A stretch of 64,000 nucleotides of DNA from Saururus chinensis. Taxonomy: Eukaryota; Streptophyta; Magnoliopsida; Piperales; Saururaceae. The notes below the pieces were generated by a model that saw only the letters and a list, made by a program, of their open reading frames with translations, searched no databases and was not told where the DNA came from. Below, in pieces: positions 1-12,283 of the stretch. The stretch lies in the NCBI GenBank assembly GCA_035235625.1, contig CP141140.1, positions 56,167,351 through 56,231,350 of the forward strand. Reading direction: 5' to 3'. Each line of letters starts with the position of its first letter. Position 1 is the stretch's first letter. The position numbers were made by a program, and so were the translations under genes.

Positions 1-1158
1 TGTCTGGATTGACATGAACCTAATATGGCCCCACTTATAATTAAGGCCATCCACATATTTTCTCTGTTATTGTTGCCTAAAGTGAAAACCTCTTTTGTGA
101 AAGCCATGGCTCAAATTCCATTAGTCACTTTATAGCAATCATCATCAAAATTAATTAATATACAAAGAATGAATCTATTATAAAATGATAAAAAATTTAA
201 AAAAAGCAATACATATAGTGTGAGCAGGTTAATGATTGTTCGGATAGATTAGTTTAAAGAGTGGCATCAGAATAAAAATGTACGTATAATTGGCCATGTT
301 TTTTACAAATAAAGAATTTTAAAGTTCGACAAGAAGCAATTGTCTGTGTAGACATTTGTTGGGATATTCTATAAAAAATTCCTTATATTTAATATTATAT
401 TTTAATAAAATAAATATAATAAATATATTTTTAAATTAACCAAGTAGAATAAATAAAGAGACACAAAATTTTAATGTAAAAAGCTCCATCAAATCAAGGG
501 TAAAAAATTACATAGTAAAATAGCCTAATTAAGCAATCCACTATAGTAAAGTTTAATACAGTCAATCTCTTTTATAGATTAATTTTTTATTATAAAAATA
601 AATTAAAAATATAAAATATAAAAAACTTTAGAGTCTTTTTTTTTTCTTCTTGTACAAAAATTACACCCTTAAATTTTAAAAAATTAATATAAAAAAATAG
701 AATAAAAACGATGAGAATCTCCTTAATCCAGCGTAGCTTAAAGGCACAAATTTTCTCTCTCTCCGTCGCCCTGGTCTTTTCACATACAGAAAACGAAAAA
801 CTTCGGCTCGGCTTCGTTTCGTTTTGTGCATACCAGAAATAAATTCTGTTTTGTGCGTCCAAAAAATAAAATGCCCCTCGGTTTCGTTGTTTAAATACTT
901 ACCCACTTAGAAAACGTTCTGGCCTCGGATTTGATTTTTCTACAGTGTAACACATCAATACGGAATAAAAAAAACACGTTTTTGTCTTCACACGTTTTCC
1001 ACGTATATCATAGAATATTGAAGAAACTCGGTGCAGCTTGGCTCTGACTGCTCCGATGAAAACCATGTCACAATCTGCAAAGAATGCAAGTTTAACTTCA
1101 AGGCCAAATCGCTTCCCACATCTTCTAGTGAGAGAGAGAGAGAGAGAGGGAGAGAGTG
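1..1158. other. AT-rich 5' flank of the DUF247 gene
   Basis: AT-rich DNA with no convincing coding region. The reading frames seen here on the minus strand are low-complexity. A GA-rich tract at about 1,131-1,156 ends directly before the DUF247 start codon and probably lies in its 5' untranslated region. I see nothing else to annotate. Confidence 0.5.
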
Positions 1159-3229
1159 ATGGGGGAGAACTGGGTCATAGAGACAGAGAAGAAACTCGAT
1201 CTCATGAATCTCAGGGAGACTGAAACTCGATGGGAAAGACGCTCAATATACAGAGTTCCATGTTACATGACCAACCACAACATCAAGGCCTACCAGCCAC
1301 AAATCGTCTCCTTCGGCCCTTACCACCATGATGAGCCGCGATTGAAAGCCATGGAGGAACACAAGCTCCGAGCACTCTATTACTTTACTAAAACCAACCC
1401 CAGCAGAAGAGTGGGAGACTACGCAGCGGCGCTGAGGGGAACAGTGCCCCAACTGATGGCATGCTATGACCAGCTCTCAGAGAAGTGGAGAGATGAAGAG
1501 AGATTCTTGCAACTGATGGTAACTGATGGCTGCTTCTTGCTGTATGTACTCATCACGAAAATTGGGCCGGTTCCTGGTATTGTTCCTATTGGTATTCCTA
1601 GCAAAGACCCTCTCTTTGGACCTCACGGCATGGCTTTCAATTTTCCCGTAATCAGGAGGGACATGCTACTGATGGAGAACCAAATTCCACTTCTTGTACT
1701 GACCAAGCTTCTAGCCACATGTGAAGGATGCCAGGAGGTAAGGACTCCTTAGTTCCTAGTGGAAGCTTAATCATTTTTCAGTAATGATATGTAGATTTGT
1801 GTACTCTTTCTCTGTTTCAGCGATGCGTAGTCACTTTGTCATCTATCCTTTCCGTGGCTGTTTGGCATAAAAAATTGTGGAAAAGTTTATGGAACAATTC
1901 TCATGTATTCATACTGATCATCCAAATCTAGTCAGGAAAACATTTTTTAAAGTTTATTCTGGATTCTCCCAAATTCAATTCTCCTTGAGAATCCCCTTGT
2001 CATGGAATACACCAATTTTCATTACAGCAGCGAATTTAGGAGCGAAGTTAAAGAGTTCAGGCATTCTTCTAGCAAGAATGCCAAATTCACTTCCTCTGTT
2101 CAATCTCAGCATCCATACAATGAAAATTCAGCACCGAATCTGTGATTAAGGCCAAACTTTCAAGATGACCCGAATTTGTGTAAAGAAACAAGATTCAGGG
2201 ATTTAGGAATGAATTTTCTCTCTATCCCGCCCTAAATCCTGAACCAAACAACCCCTAAAACTCGAGTGGAAAGTGCATATATAGTTGAATCCTTAACTTA
2301 ATTGCTTTCCAATAATGTGACCTCTTCCGCATGTATATCCTTTGTTGCAGAACGAGGGTCTTGAGATGGAGATAGTAGAACTTATATTGAAGGCTTGCAA
2401 TCCAAACATACCCAACTCGGACATAATCAAAGGCCTCCACGTCTTGGATGTGTTCAGGAAGAGCTTAATTCAGGGCAATGTCCCAGTTCCACAACCTCCT
2501 CGACCTTACTATTCTAGACAGTCCAGCATATTCAGGTCTCCCTCTCGGCGCTACTCTACCAAATCCTGCTTCAACTGTTGCATCCCCAAAGTGACCAGCA
2601 TGGTCAGGTACCTATCCCATGGCCGAGTGGCTCCAGTGGCAGACCGATGCCAGCCTTACGAAATCCCAAATGTCCGCTCCGCGACTGCCCTCCACGAGGC
2701 CGGGATCATCTTCCAGGTGAGCAAGACCCGCAGCATGAGGGACATCATGTTCTACCGTGGGGTCCTTAGCCTCCCACACATCCGTGTGGATGATTCCACC
2801 GAGTATGTGTTACTCAACCTTATTGCCTATGAGCTCATGCACGAGACTGAGAACCAAAGAAGTGAGGTGACCTCCTTTGTGTACTTCATGGGCAAGTTTG
2901 TGGACTCGGCCAAGGATGTGGGCCACCTCAGGCATGCAGGTATAATCAACAATGCACTAGGGAGTGATGAGGAAGTGGTACAACTCTTCAGCAAGCTGTC
3001 TAAAGATGTGCCTCTTGACCCTGAATGTAATCTGCAGTCAACCTACGCGGAGCTGAGCGCCTATTGCAGCAGAGCGTGGCCAAGGTGGGTGGCACATCTC
3101 AGGCACAACTACTTCTATAAGCCGTGGGCTGTCTTTTCCTTGTGCGCAGCTCTACTGCTGCTGGCGCTGGGCACAACTCAGGCACTTTACGCAGTCCTCC
3201 AATTTTATATGCCGCCTCATGGACCTTAA
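1159..3229 (+). CDS. DUF247 (UPF0481) membrane protein, two exons
   Basis: The gene is read as join(1159..1737, 2351..3229), about 485 residues, the usual size for plant DUF247 proteins. Exon 1 ends at a consensus donor (AG|GTAAGG) and exon 2 follows a CAG acceptor, both in phase 0, with a 613-bp intron. The start is the ATG at 1,159; the codon before it is GTG. Family hallmarks seen are the early segment SIYRVPCYM, VSFGPYHHDEPRLKAMEEHK, the RRDMLLMENQIPLLVL block, and a C-terminal hydrophobic helix (AVFSLCAALLLLALGTTQAL) close to the end. The family is plant-specific and membrane-anchored. The biochemical role of most members is unknown, although some grass members act in self-incompatibility; nothing here shows such a role. 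No breaks are visible, so it is probably functional. Confidence 0.9.
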
Positions 3230-3852
<623 letters not shown>

Positions 3853-3893
3853 TACATAGGGCTTAGCCCTCCCCAAAATTGGCCACTAGTGAA

Positions 3894-4595
3894 TGTTGGA
3901 CCATGGTATGGGTTCAGTCCCATATGGTCTTCCTTGTTTTTGGTTCAGATGAGTTGGTATGGGTCATTGGGTCCAAGGACAATGAGAGGTGGTTGTGCCA
4001 ACCCCACTAGAACCACTGTAACACATATTCTATATAGGACCCACGTTCAATTCACACATACATATACTAAGAATGTGGCTAGGTTGTACATGTACACATT
4101 GTGGGGCCCCAAACTTGAGCATGTGTTAGTGGTACGACGCATGTGGTTAACCAGGGGTTGACCCTGTTGTGAACAAGGTCACTTGCAGGGACTTAGGCCT
4201 CCATGGGCTTGATGAGCCATAATTATTATAATTGACCCTCTAAGATTCCTTGTAGAATTAGGAGTAGGCCTATTTAGTAGAGTCCACTTAACAGAGGAAG
4301 TATAAAAGAAAGAGGATTAGGGAGAGCCCTAATCCTCCTCACTTCCCCCTTTCCTATTCCTTGTGGCCCACATGAAGGATCAAGGCACTTCTCGAGGCAA
4401 TCAGCCCCAAAGATTAGTAAGTCACCACTCCTTGATTTATTCCCTTATTTTTTATGCTATGTTTTTATGTATTTCTTATGAATTGTTGGTTTCATATTTT
4501 CACGTGAGGGAAATTAAAAAAAATGACAATTTTCTCAATTTTCCCCAATGCCAAGTGGCTCTACCCACCACCTTGCATTGTGCCACCACTTTACA
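3894..4595 (+). mobile_element. LTR of a copia-type element (family L1, copy 1)
   Basis: A stretch of about 700 bp that begins with TGTTGG and ends with TTACA, one base before a primer binding site. A TATA box lies inside it at 4,301. A diverged copy in opposite orientation lies at about 37,560-38,120; both begin TGTT(A/G)GACCATGGTATGGG and both contain ACACATTGTGGGGCCC. The border positions are inferred from the TG/CA ends, the neighbouring primer site and the alignment with the second copy. No matching 3' LTR is seen downstream, so the element is truncated. Confidence 0.7.
4301..4308 (+). promoter_or_regulatory. TATA box of the L1 LTR
   Basis: TATAAAAG sits in the LTR about 290 bp before its 3' end, the expected place for the retroelement promoter. 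A purine-rich segment follows it. Confidence 0.5.
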
Positions 4596-4596
4596 A

Positions 4597-4610
4597 TGGT
4601 ATCAGAGTCC
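4597..4610 (+). other. Primer binding site, initiator-Met tRNA type
   Basis: TGGTATCAGAGTCC matches the usual plant copia primer site TGGTATCAGAGC with small changes. It lies one base after the LTR end and is the strongest evidence for that border. Confidence 0.8.
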
Positions 4611-5454
4611 AATTCAAGGTGTTTGGTTGCTTAAATTTGAGAAAGTTGAGACCTTTCTTTCAATTTAGGGTTTTCTAATTGAATTAGGGATAAACCCAAA
4701 TAACTTTCTCTTCAATTAATTTCGTAGGACTTTTCTTATATACATGAAATTGAGTTGATGATGTGCTGATTGGCCATATTTTATTTTCTGGAAAGTTCTA
4801 TTTGGGCATTGCATTATGCCCTCTTTGATAGGGGTACTTTGGTCATTTTGACTATGCACACCCAAAATTAATTATTCTTTCCAAGTTTTTCGTAAGTTCG
4901 TATTCTCTGATCAAGATTACATGGTGAATGTATTAATTATTATTTGATTACAAAATTGACCTTAATAACCCTAAGGGTAGTTCAGTCATTTCACTAGGTG
5001 AAATGTTTATAGATTTCTGTACAAAAAGTTTACATCATTATTTAATGCATGTTTTTCTTCTAATATGATATATGATGAATGTTTGATTTGATGTTCATGG
5101 GCTAATTTGGTAATTTTGTTGGTTAGAAATTTAATTTCAGCAACACTCTTATGCTTATGCTTACTAGTATGGATGATCTTTTCTTGCTAATTTTAATTCT
5201 ATACTAAATAGTTCATGCAGATAGTGAAATTGCATGATAGTATAAGAATGTCTTGGTAATTTTACTTGGCAAGTGTTTAAGGGGTGATTTTGTGCAATCT
5301 TTGTCTCTGGTTTACAGTAAATAGCATATTCTGAATTGTTGATTGCATGTTGAGTTAGTCATATCCAACTTATTCCATTAAGTAGCAAGTGTTCCATATC
5401 ATGTATATTTTCATACTTGTTAATTGCTTTGTTTTGTAGTCTAATTTGCACACC
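4611..5454 (+). other. Retroelement leader region
   Basis: AT-rich sequence between the primer binding site and a recognisable gag start. No conserved coding segment is seen. It is interpreted as an untranslated leader, perhaps with small insertions. Confidence 0.4.
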
Positions 5455-5600
5455 ATGGCCACAAAAATGGTTACATTTGAACTTTGAAAGACTTAAAGTA
5501 AATATTGATAATTATTTGGCATGGAAGAAGAAGATTTTTTCATGCCAGTGATCTTTCCACTCTTGATCTTGAGATGTTTTTGAAGAAATAGGAGTCTAAG
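5455..5600 (+). pseudogene. copia gag N-terminus remnant
   Basis: An ATG at 5,455 (MATKMVTFEL) is followed at once by a stop and a frame change. The next frame reads ERLKVNIDNYLAWKKKIF, which resembles the copia gag motif in which L..NY..WK marks the start of the nucleocapsid-like domain. It lies downstream of the tRNA-iMet primer site, as a gag should. Similarity fades after about 5,600, so only a fragment survives. Confidence 0.55.
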
Positions 5601-5665
5601 TGGCATCAAAGCGTGCTTATAAGGGACGAAGAACTGAAATATAGCACATAACCATCAAATTTACC

Positions 5666-5940
5666 TAGTTGTGGTCGAGTCGGATTTGGAATTGATTGAC
5701 TTAAATTATAGGAGTATACGTGTTCTTTCGATTAAGGTTGAAGACTAAACTGAGTGTCAAAAAGTAAAAAGTTTATTTGCATATACTCACATACACAATT
5801 CACTTAGATTAGCTTATAATGAATGAATTAAGTGAATCTGGCAGTTTTAGAATGAATTAGGGTAAATTGAGAAATTTTATAATGCATCGATCGATCACTA
5901 CAAAATGTACTAGGTTGATCAATCAATCGGCACTTGAATC
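5666..5940 (+). repeat. Diverged direct repeat, copy 1
   Basis: Starts TAGTTGTGGTCGAGTCGG and ends near a CGGCACTTGAATC segment. A second copy in the same orientation lies at 6,927-7,193. The copies share many short blocks but differ by several indels. They could be ends of an old non-autonomous LTR element or a segmental duplication. Confidence 0.5.
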
Positions 5941-6139
5941 AAACTGTGTAAAATTTGGCCGAGAGTTCGTGATGGATCAATCTCTTGGAGAATCATATCC
6001 TATTAGAATAGTGAATGATCGATTGATATGTCAAATGATTGATCATTATTTGTGGCTATTCTAGAAAATATTTCATTTCTAATTGAAGTATAACTTATCT
6101 AGATCGTTACTTACCTAGATCATTGTCTGGAGCTAAAAT

Positions 6140-6610
6140 GCTTATTCACATCATCTCCCTCGTTCATCATGGAATTCATATACTTAATGTGAAGCATCCT
6201 TTTATGAGTTTTAGTTTGCTCTCTATACCTCACATACACTACCTCTAACATCTCTTTGGCAGTCTTATGTTTCTAAAAAAACATCTCAATTGGGCTCCAT
6301 GAATATAAAAATAGTGGATCTAATCTTCGTGTCCTCATCTTTCAATTTCTCATAAGCTTTCTTTTGTGCAATAGTGTAATTCTCTTGGCAAAGTTCAACA
6401 ACCTCCTCTAGCACATGTGTAAGGTCAAAGAGGGTAAGGCTATAAAGAATCAATGAAGGGATAAAATATGTGGAGAATGACCAACAACGCATGTGAGAAA
6501 AGATTTCCAGTTCATTTGAAAAGTCAAATTGCCAAACTTTAAATTGATTATGATCTAAATCCTTAATAAACATGTTTATGTATGATAATAGGATTTGAGG
6601 GATAAACAAT
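6140..6610 (-). pseudogene. copia gag (UBN2-type) remnant
   Basis: The minus strand reads AYEKLKDEDTKIRSTIFIFMEPN, a stop, then in another frame KHKTAKEMLEVVYVRYREQ. The KTAKEM...L...Y.E pattern matches the middle of the copia gag (UBN2) domain, where TAKEMW is typical. One frameshift and one stop separate the parts. It lies between the two direct repeats and could belong to an element inserted there. Only family-level recognition is possible. Confidence 0.5.
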
Positions 6611-6926
6611 GGACATGGATTTATTTTATTGTGCTTAAATATTTCACATGGAGTAGTTATTGGTCTATAGACATGGAAAACATGAATTGAATTTATATGA
6701 TTTTACTACCAAGGGCTAGTATTTACTCATATAGACAACAATGGAGGGTTTTATATATAAATTTATGTTTGGTATAGAGTATAATGACCATATTACATAT
6801 TTTACTAGTTTTAAAATAACTTTGAAAGAACTTATGAGGCATATGTAATATAATTAGCTAATTTTGCTCATCAAAACTATGCTGAAACTTCGAGCATGTA
6901 ATTAGTCTTAGGAATCCAACTAGATG

Positions 6927-7193
6927 TAGTTGTGGTTGAGTCAGGTTTAGAATTAATTGACTTGAAAAATAGGAGCAAATGCATTTTTAGGGATGAATGC
7001 TAAAAAGGGTTGAAAGTAAAAGAGGTTTATTGAGCATACATTCTTATGCAAAAGTCACTTGGAAGAGTTTCAGAAGCGATTTTGGAAGTTTTAGACCGAA
7101 CTAGGGTAGAAAGGGTAAAAGTATAAAATAACTATGTAACTGATAGATCGCGGAAACATACACATGTTTAATCAATTGATCGCCACTTGAATT
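6927..7193 (+). repeat. Diverged direct repeat, copy 2
   Basis: Second copy of the repeat at 5,666-5,940, starting TAGTTGTGGTTGAGTCAGG and ending near CGCCACTTGAATTAG. It is about 1.26 kb downstream of copy 1, in the same orientation. Confidence 0.5.
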
Positions 7194-8045
7194 AGCTAAC
7201 ATTTTTGGTTACCTAGTTTAAGCATTTCCGAAAAGGATTTTATTCCTTGTTGGAGTCAAAGTCTCAAACTGACTTAAAGATCTATATAAAGGCTAACGTA
7301 TGACAAATTTGAATAGAGAAAAACCTAAAAAATAATGAAAAATAAAGAAGAGATCCTTCATCATTGTTTTCCTTGAGAGTTCACTAAAAAATTTCAAGCA
7401 CATGTTAATGGTCGATTTATGATGATGCACAACCGAAAGAGAAGAATATCACACAACAAGCAAAAGAGGAGTTACAACAAATTCTTCAAATGAGTTGAAG
7501 AATCTCAAAGGTAAATCAACAATTGAAGAAATAGTATTTAATTGAGTTGCTCAAAGAAGGCGAAGACGGAACACGAAGAGAGAAAACTTCAAGAATTCAA
7601 AGGAGGAAGAATTAAAGATCAACAATGAAGAGGACTGAACAAATAAAATGCATTTTTATTTATGTTGAGTTTAGAGGTTGGTTGGTTGTTCTAAGTGTCT
7701 TATAAGTTTTTGCTTACTAGTGCATTTGTTTGGCCGTGTGGGTATATTGTGGTTTTTCACCCAAATTGCATTTTCCATATTAAATATCTTGTCTTTTAGT
7801 GTCATTTGCATGCTTGGATTGGTTGAATAAATGGTAGGTTGATAGTTTATGAGTAATTAGTTTCTTTTTGTTGATTAGCATAAATTCATGCGCATAGAGG
7901 TTGGAACTTTTGATTCTTACTTCTACAAAGTACAAGTTTAAAGAGCAATCTAGTGATCTACTACCACCATCTAGTTATACATTAAATTTTAAAACTTGAC
8001 ATAGAGTTAGTACGGGGATTTGTTTATTCTTTTGCACTAGTGGTG
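7194..8045. other. Non-coding repeat-rich spacer
   Basis: AT-rich, without a supportable gene. It carries purine-rich stretches (GAAGAAGG-like) and probably belongs to old retroelement sequence, but I cannot assign a family. Confidence 0.3.
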
Positions 8046-8487
8046 TATGTAACATGTCGTCTTTCGATCGTGTTTAATTTAGAGGGTTAGGGGCAATTAT
8101 ATAATTTTTAGTTAAATTTAGTGGGATTCAAGGGATGGAATCTTGGCATATGAGTAGAGCTCAAAGTAATGAGCTTAACAAACCAAGAAACACACGAAAC
8201 GGAGGTCAGGAGTGAAAGTTACAACATTGGGAAGCATGCCACATGGGCAGGATCAACTTAAAAAGTGCATAATAACCTACCCATGTGAGGTCTAGTTTTG
8301 AATGGCTAGTCAATATGAATCCATCAGTACCAAGAACACGCGATTCTGACTTCGGGGTAAGAAGATATCATGTTTTTATGTTTTAAAAAATAAAATAAAA
8401 TAAAATAATAAACTATGCCACATGGCAGTGCGCAAACAGTGGTGTGTTAGAAACTGGCGTGACGTGCGCATGTTAACTCTATTCCTC

Positions 8488-8495
8488 TATATAAA
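8488..8495 (+). promoter_or_regulatory. TATA box in the LTR-like block
   Basis: TATATAAA is followed about 30 bp downstream by a T-rich stretch, and lies about 150 bp before the tandem array. It is the likely core promoter of the LTR-like block. Confidence 0.45.
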
Positions 8496-8647
8496 CCGTC
8501 GTTCTTCATATTTAGGAACATTCTAAAATTTTATTTCTTCGTTTCTCACTCGTTTTAAGTCCGATTCGAGTAATTCAAAAGGTGTTCTTAGCTAATTCGA
8601 GGGTGTTCTATCCAATTGAAGAATCTATTTCTTGAGTTAACGATATC

Positions 8648-9145
8648 ATAAGGAGGAAACACCCCTGGGGAAAAGGAGACTGTATTTATCACCCTCGAGC
8701 CCCGAAGAGAAAGAAATGGCCTGGAATAAGAGGAGGCTTCGTCCTTCATTGTAGGGCCACAATGAGGGAAGTGACCCCAAGTAGGGGAGACACCATGCTC
8801 TACCGAAGGGCAACGTAGTGTGAGATGCATCCCCTAGGCTAAGGGGAGGTTCTGCCCGCTTCTTATTGGCAGGAAAAGAGAAAAGAGTCTTTGTGTAAGG
8901 AAAAGTATGTTCGTCATCTACGGATGTGTTGAGAGAAAGGTATCTCCGGGTAGAGGAAGTTTTATCAGCTTCGAGAAGTGTGAAGTGCCCTAGGTTAAGG
9001 GGAGGATAAGTCCATCGCCTTTGGGCCACAAGAGGGGAATCATCCCGGGTTAAAGGGAGTGTCTGTTTGCCGCCTTCAGACGTAATGAGAAAGATGTTCC
9101 CAAGTTAGAGAAGGTTCTGGCCGCCATCTTTAGACCTAAAAGGGA
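8648..9145 (+). repeat. Degenerate ~55-bp tandem array, about nine units
   Basis: Units follow a pattern of an opening CCC-(A/G)GTTAAGGGGAGG core, then a CCGCCTT-like segment, then a GA-rich tail. Clear unit starts are near 8,774, 8,828, 8,985, 9,040 and 9,095. Units diverge strongly but keep the same order of parts. The reading frames across it are repeat artefacts. Confidence 0.65.
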
Positions 9146-9284
9146 GGACACTATGAGGAAACAAGCAATTCTGAATGTCGCGACCTCTAGAATTGCAGGG
9201 GAGTAAGAGTTTCTGACCTTTTGAGTCAATATGATTTATATGTATGTCCATCTTACTTAGTGTTATTAATATGCTCATGAAGAT

Positions 9285-9480
9285 ATATAATTTGATATGA
9301 TCTGATATATGCTGATATGTTTCGATTCGATCTGCTTTGATATACTTTGTTGTGATCCGATCTGCTCTGAAATACTATGGGGTGATCTGATATGCTTCGA
9401 TTTGATCTTATATGATCGGTATGGTCGGATGAAATTTAATATGATTTGATGGGATCTAATATGATCCAATTTACTCTGTT
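9285..9480 (+). repeat. Degenerate TGATATG/GATCTGAT repeat
   Basis: Irregular copies of GATATGATCTGATATGCT with frequent GATC and TATG steps. It is a low-complexity minisatellite in the LTR-like block, and the minus-strand reading frame over it is an artefact. Confidence 0.7.
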
Positions 9481-9880
9481 GTGTGTTCTGCTCCACTCTA
9501 TGATAGAGTGGTATGTGTGATTCTTCTAGTATTCTACTCTCCTATGTGAGATGTGTGATTCCGCTGATTTATTGGCTTCTGTTCTACTCCAATGATTTAT
9601 GAGATTTTTGTTTGACTTTGAATGATTTATTCGGATATAAGGATATACACATTTTAACGTATATGATTTTGTGATGCCTGATACATATATTAGCCATTAG
9701 GCAGAACTACGTTTGGATCCCATCGTATTGGTATAATATTATAGATATTATCCAATACATACATTGGCAACCAACGACAAGTGACGGTGGCCCGATCTAA
9801 ATTAGTTACAAAATTTGGTTTGTTTTGGCCTACGCACAACGAAGCACTAAGGATTTGTAGTGCGTAGAGGAATGTTACGG

Positions 9881-10072
9881 CTCTCGTACACAGAGTCCTC
9901 CATTCCTAGTTGGTCTTGTTTAATTTTTTCTGTTTATTTTAATAAACTCCGAATTTGTTTTTCGAATAACCCCCGACCTAGGTCAGTTTTTCGGGTCGAA
10001 GCATTACCGTCCATGCCTCTATCTATGTGTTTGCAAGGAGCCTATGATTAGGATAAGATGAACAATTTTCGG
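9881..10072. other. Spacer
   Basis: Short unique-looking sequence with no supportable gene, between the LTR-like block and the MITE-like element. Confidence 0.3.
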
Positions 10073-10561
10073 CAATGACCCATGTTTTAAAACCCATACT
10101 AGAATGGCCGGTCAGACTGGTGTTAATCAGACCCCGGTTTATGATTCGAGATGGTTTAGTTCGGTTAGTTGAGTGAATTTTTTTTTGTAAGAGTCAAGAT
10201 TCAAAGTGGACAAGACCCAACGACTGACGTAAGGGCGCTAACAATCTATGCCACATTGATTTTCTGGTATATGTGTTACCAACTAATATATTTAATACAA
10301 TTTTAATTAAGATTATGACTAAAAGTTTTGTGCAAAAGGCAGGAATCAAAACGAATCTTAGCCAACAGCTTATGGATGAGATGATAACCATCTCTAGTTA
10401 CTATTTTTTTGTTATCAATTAATATATTTGATATACTTTTCAAGAATCAATGCTGATGTCATTAACCGGGTCAACCCGAGTTAACCAACAGTTGGAATAG
10501 ATTGACTTGGCCCAGCCACTCATCCGGGTCAAGGGCAGGGCCAGGTTTAAAACATTGGCAT
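10073..10561. mobile_element. MITE-like element with TTTAAAAC inverted ends
   Basis: The left end reads CAATGACCCATGTTTTAAAA (10,073-10,092) and the right end reads GGTTTAAAACATTGG (10,544-10,558), the near-reverse complement. The interior near both ends carries CCGG-rich, TTAACC-type sequence. The middle (about 10,186-10,440) looks like a separate insertion. No transposase is present, so it would be non-autonomous. The superfamily is not clear because I could not fix a target duplication. Confidence 0.5.
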
Positions 10562-11210
10562 TTACACATGGGGATGTGTTGTTGTTATCTAGGCACTGGG
10601 AGGGTCCAACGAGCCCAACGAGTTGATGGTGACATTGGTGATTAGGACTCGTAGTAGTCTACCCCCTGTTGGCAATGACACAACATGTCGATGAGGTGAC
10701 TAACGACAAGTTGGTCTGTGTCTTTGAAACAACAGGTTGGTTTGAGACGGAGACAAGCATTGAGTTTTCCATTGGGTTGTTGCAAAATCCTACCTCTAAG
10801 TTTTTCACAAGTAGATGAAGGTAATGGGGGTAAGGACGTCACTTGGGTCGGGTTTATGGTAAAGCCCAATCTAACCCTAATGAGTTAGATTTGGGTTTTC
10901 AAATTTAACTTGAATAGTTATTTGGGTTGGGTTCGGATTTCAAGTAATCCAACTTGACTCAACCTGATTAAAGTTATAAATATATTTTTTATATTTTTAT
11001 TATATTTTGATAAAATTTGACCTAACCTAACCTTAATAGATCGGGTTTGAGTTTCTAATTTCTACCCAAATAATTATTAAGGTTAGGTTCAAATTACTAT
11101 TTGATAAATAATATTAAATTCATGATTTGCAAAACCTAAACCGAATCCCACCCAATAAATTTTTTAAATGAGGGCAAGTTGGTTATTCTATAGAATAATA
11201 GTATTGTGAC
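10562..11210. other. Spacer with degenerate GGGTT-rich sequence
   Basis: Contains repeated GGGTTGGGTT / AACCCAACC-like words (about 10,840-11,110), a common low-complexity pattern in plant genomes. No gene is supported. Confidence 0.4.
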
Positions 11211-11416
11211 ACTTATTAAGGCCACCTCCTCCCTTGCCACATTGGCAATGTTAGACTTCCCTCTCCTTGCCATCACCATCATCCATGTGTCACTACATCC
11301 TCTCCTTGTGAAAATACATGCTTGTATCCTCTGTGTGTTCTCCAATGGGAAATACATACATGTATCTATAAACAGATTTATTATGTAATGAAATACTATC
11401 TTTTGGCCTGTTTTCA
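11211..11416 (+). repeat. copia 5' LTR
   Basis: About 206 bp, beginning near TTATTAAGGCCACCTCCTCC and ending TTTTCA before the primer site. It matches the 3' LTR at 27,299-27,482 over most of its length, with scattered substitutions and a gap near the 3' end. The first base pairs are decayed, so the exact start is uncertain. Confidence 0.85.
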
Positions 11417-11428
11417 TGGTATCAAAGA
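11417..11428 (+). other. copia primer binding site (degenerate)
   Basis: TGGTATCAAAGA directly follows the LTR end. It is the initiator-Met tRNA site TGGTATCAGAGC with changes. Confidence 0.75.
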
Positions 11429-12283
11429 CTTTATGCCCAAGAGCTTGATCCTTTCCATTTTCCAGAAATCGTTCGCCGAAAAACCCTCCCGTCCGGCAAA
11501 CTCTCCAGCGCCCTCCCTCAATCTGACACCCTTATCCATTCGCCAGTCCTCCCTCTCTCTGGCCAACACCCTTCCCTCGTGCCCTGTGTTCTTCCCATCC
11601 CCGGACTCCCCTTATTGCCGGCGCCCTGCCCTCCCTCTGGATCAACCCTCTGCCCCTCACACTCTAGCCCTCCTCTCGCCCTGCTTGTCAGTCTCCTTTC
11701 CCACCGGCGTAGCCTCTCACTCTGCTCGCCTGCCTCCTACTCAGTTCGCCTACTCCCACTCCAGATTCACGTAACCGGATCAAACCTGCTCGTCCCGCTC
11801 CAGACATCCTCCAAATCTGCTCCGGTCTAATCGCTGGCCCTCTTTTCCCTTGGCCCCATCCCATCCAGATATGCTCTGCTCTCGTCAAGATCTACTCCGG
11901 TCTAATCGCCGACCCTCCTTTCCCCCTGGCGCAACCCCGTCCAGATTTGCTCCGATCTGGTGCAGCCCCATACAGATCTGCTCCACCCCGTCTGGATCTA
12001 CTCCACCCCATCCAGATCCGCTTTGATCTGGCACTGACCCATCTGCGCCGGCATTGTCTACTAGTCCCACCGGCGCAACAACGTCTTGGCCCCAGTCCGT
12101 CGCCTCCACCGTCCTCCTTCTAGAAAGCATTGACCTTTCCAGCCGCCAATAGCCTCTGGTCCTCTTTGCTCTATTAGTCCCAACTCATAGCGTCTCCTGG
12201 TCATTCTATGACCACATCTGGTCTAGCCCCTAGCTCCCCTTCTTCCCCACCCCCCTTCACGACAATAGAACCTATTTGCTCCC
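11429..12283 (+). repeat. CT-rich copia leader with CCAGATCTGCTC repeats
   Basis: A pyrimidine-rich leader. Between about 11,760 and 12,030 it holds imperfect repeats of the words CCAGATCTGCTCC and GATCTGGTGC. Reading frames on both strands here are proline-, serine- or glycine-rich artefacts with no domain. Confidence 0.5.

Larger units (their letters stand above)
8046..9880 (+). mobile_element. Probable gypsy-type LTR or LTR fragment
   Basis: The block starts near TGTAACATGTCG and ends near GAATGTTACG. It contains the phrase GCGATTCTGACTTCGGGG, a TATA box at 8,488, a tandem array (8,648-9,145) and a second, AT-rich degenerate array (9,285-9,480). Promoter plus tandem repeats without coding capacity is typical of long gypsy LTRs. 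No primer site or target duplication was found, so the borders are tentative. Confidence 0.4.

Noticed and set aside
1038-1223. Short frame overlapping the DUF247 start
   Set aside because: Different frame, low complexity (Arg/Glu from the GA tract), no homology recognised; at best an upstream ORF.
10840-11110. GGGTTGGGTT-rich stretch that could recall telomere repeats
   Set aside because: Irregular words, not the plant telomere unit TTTAGGG in tandem.
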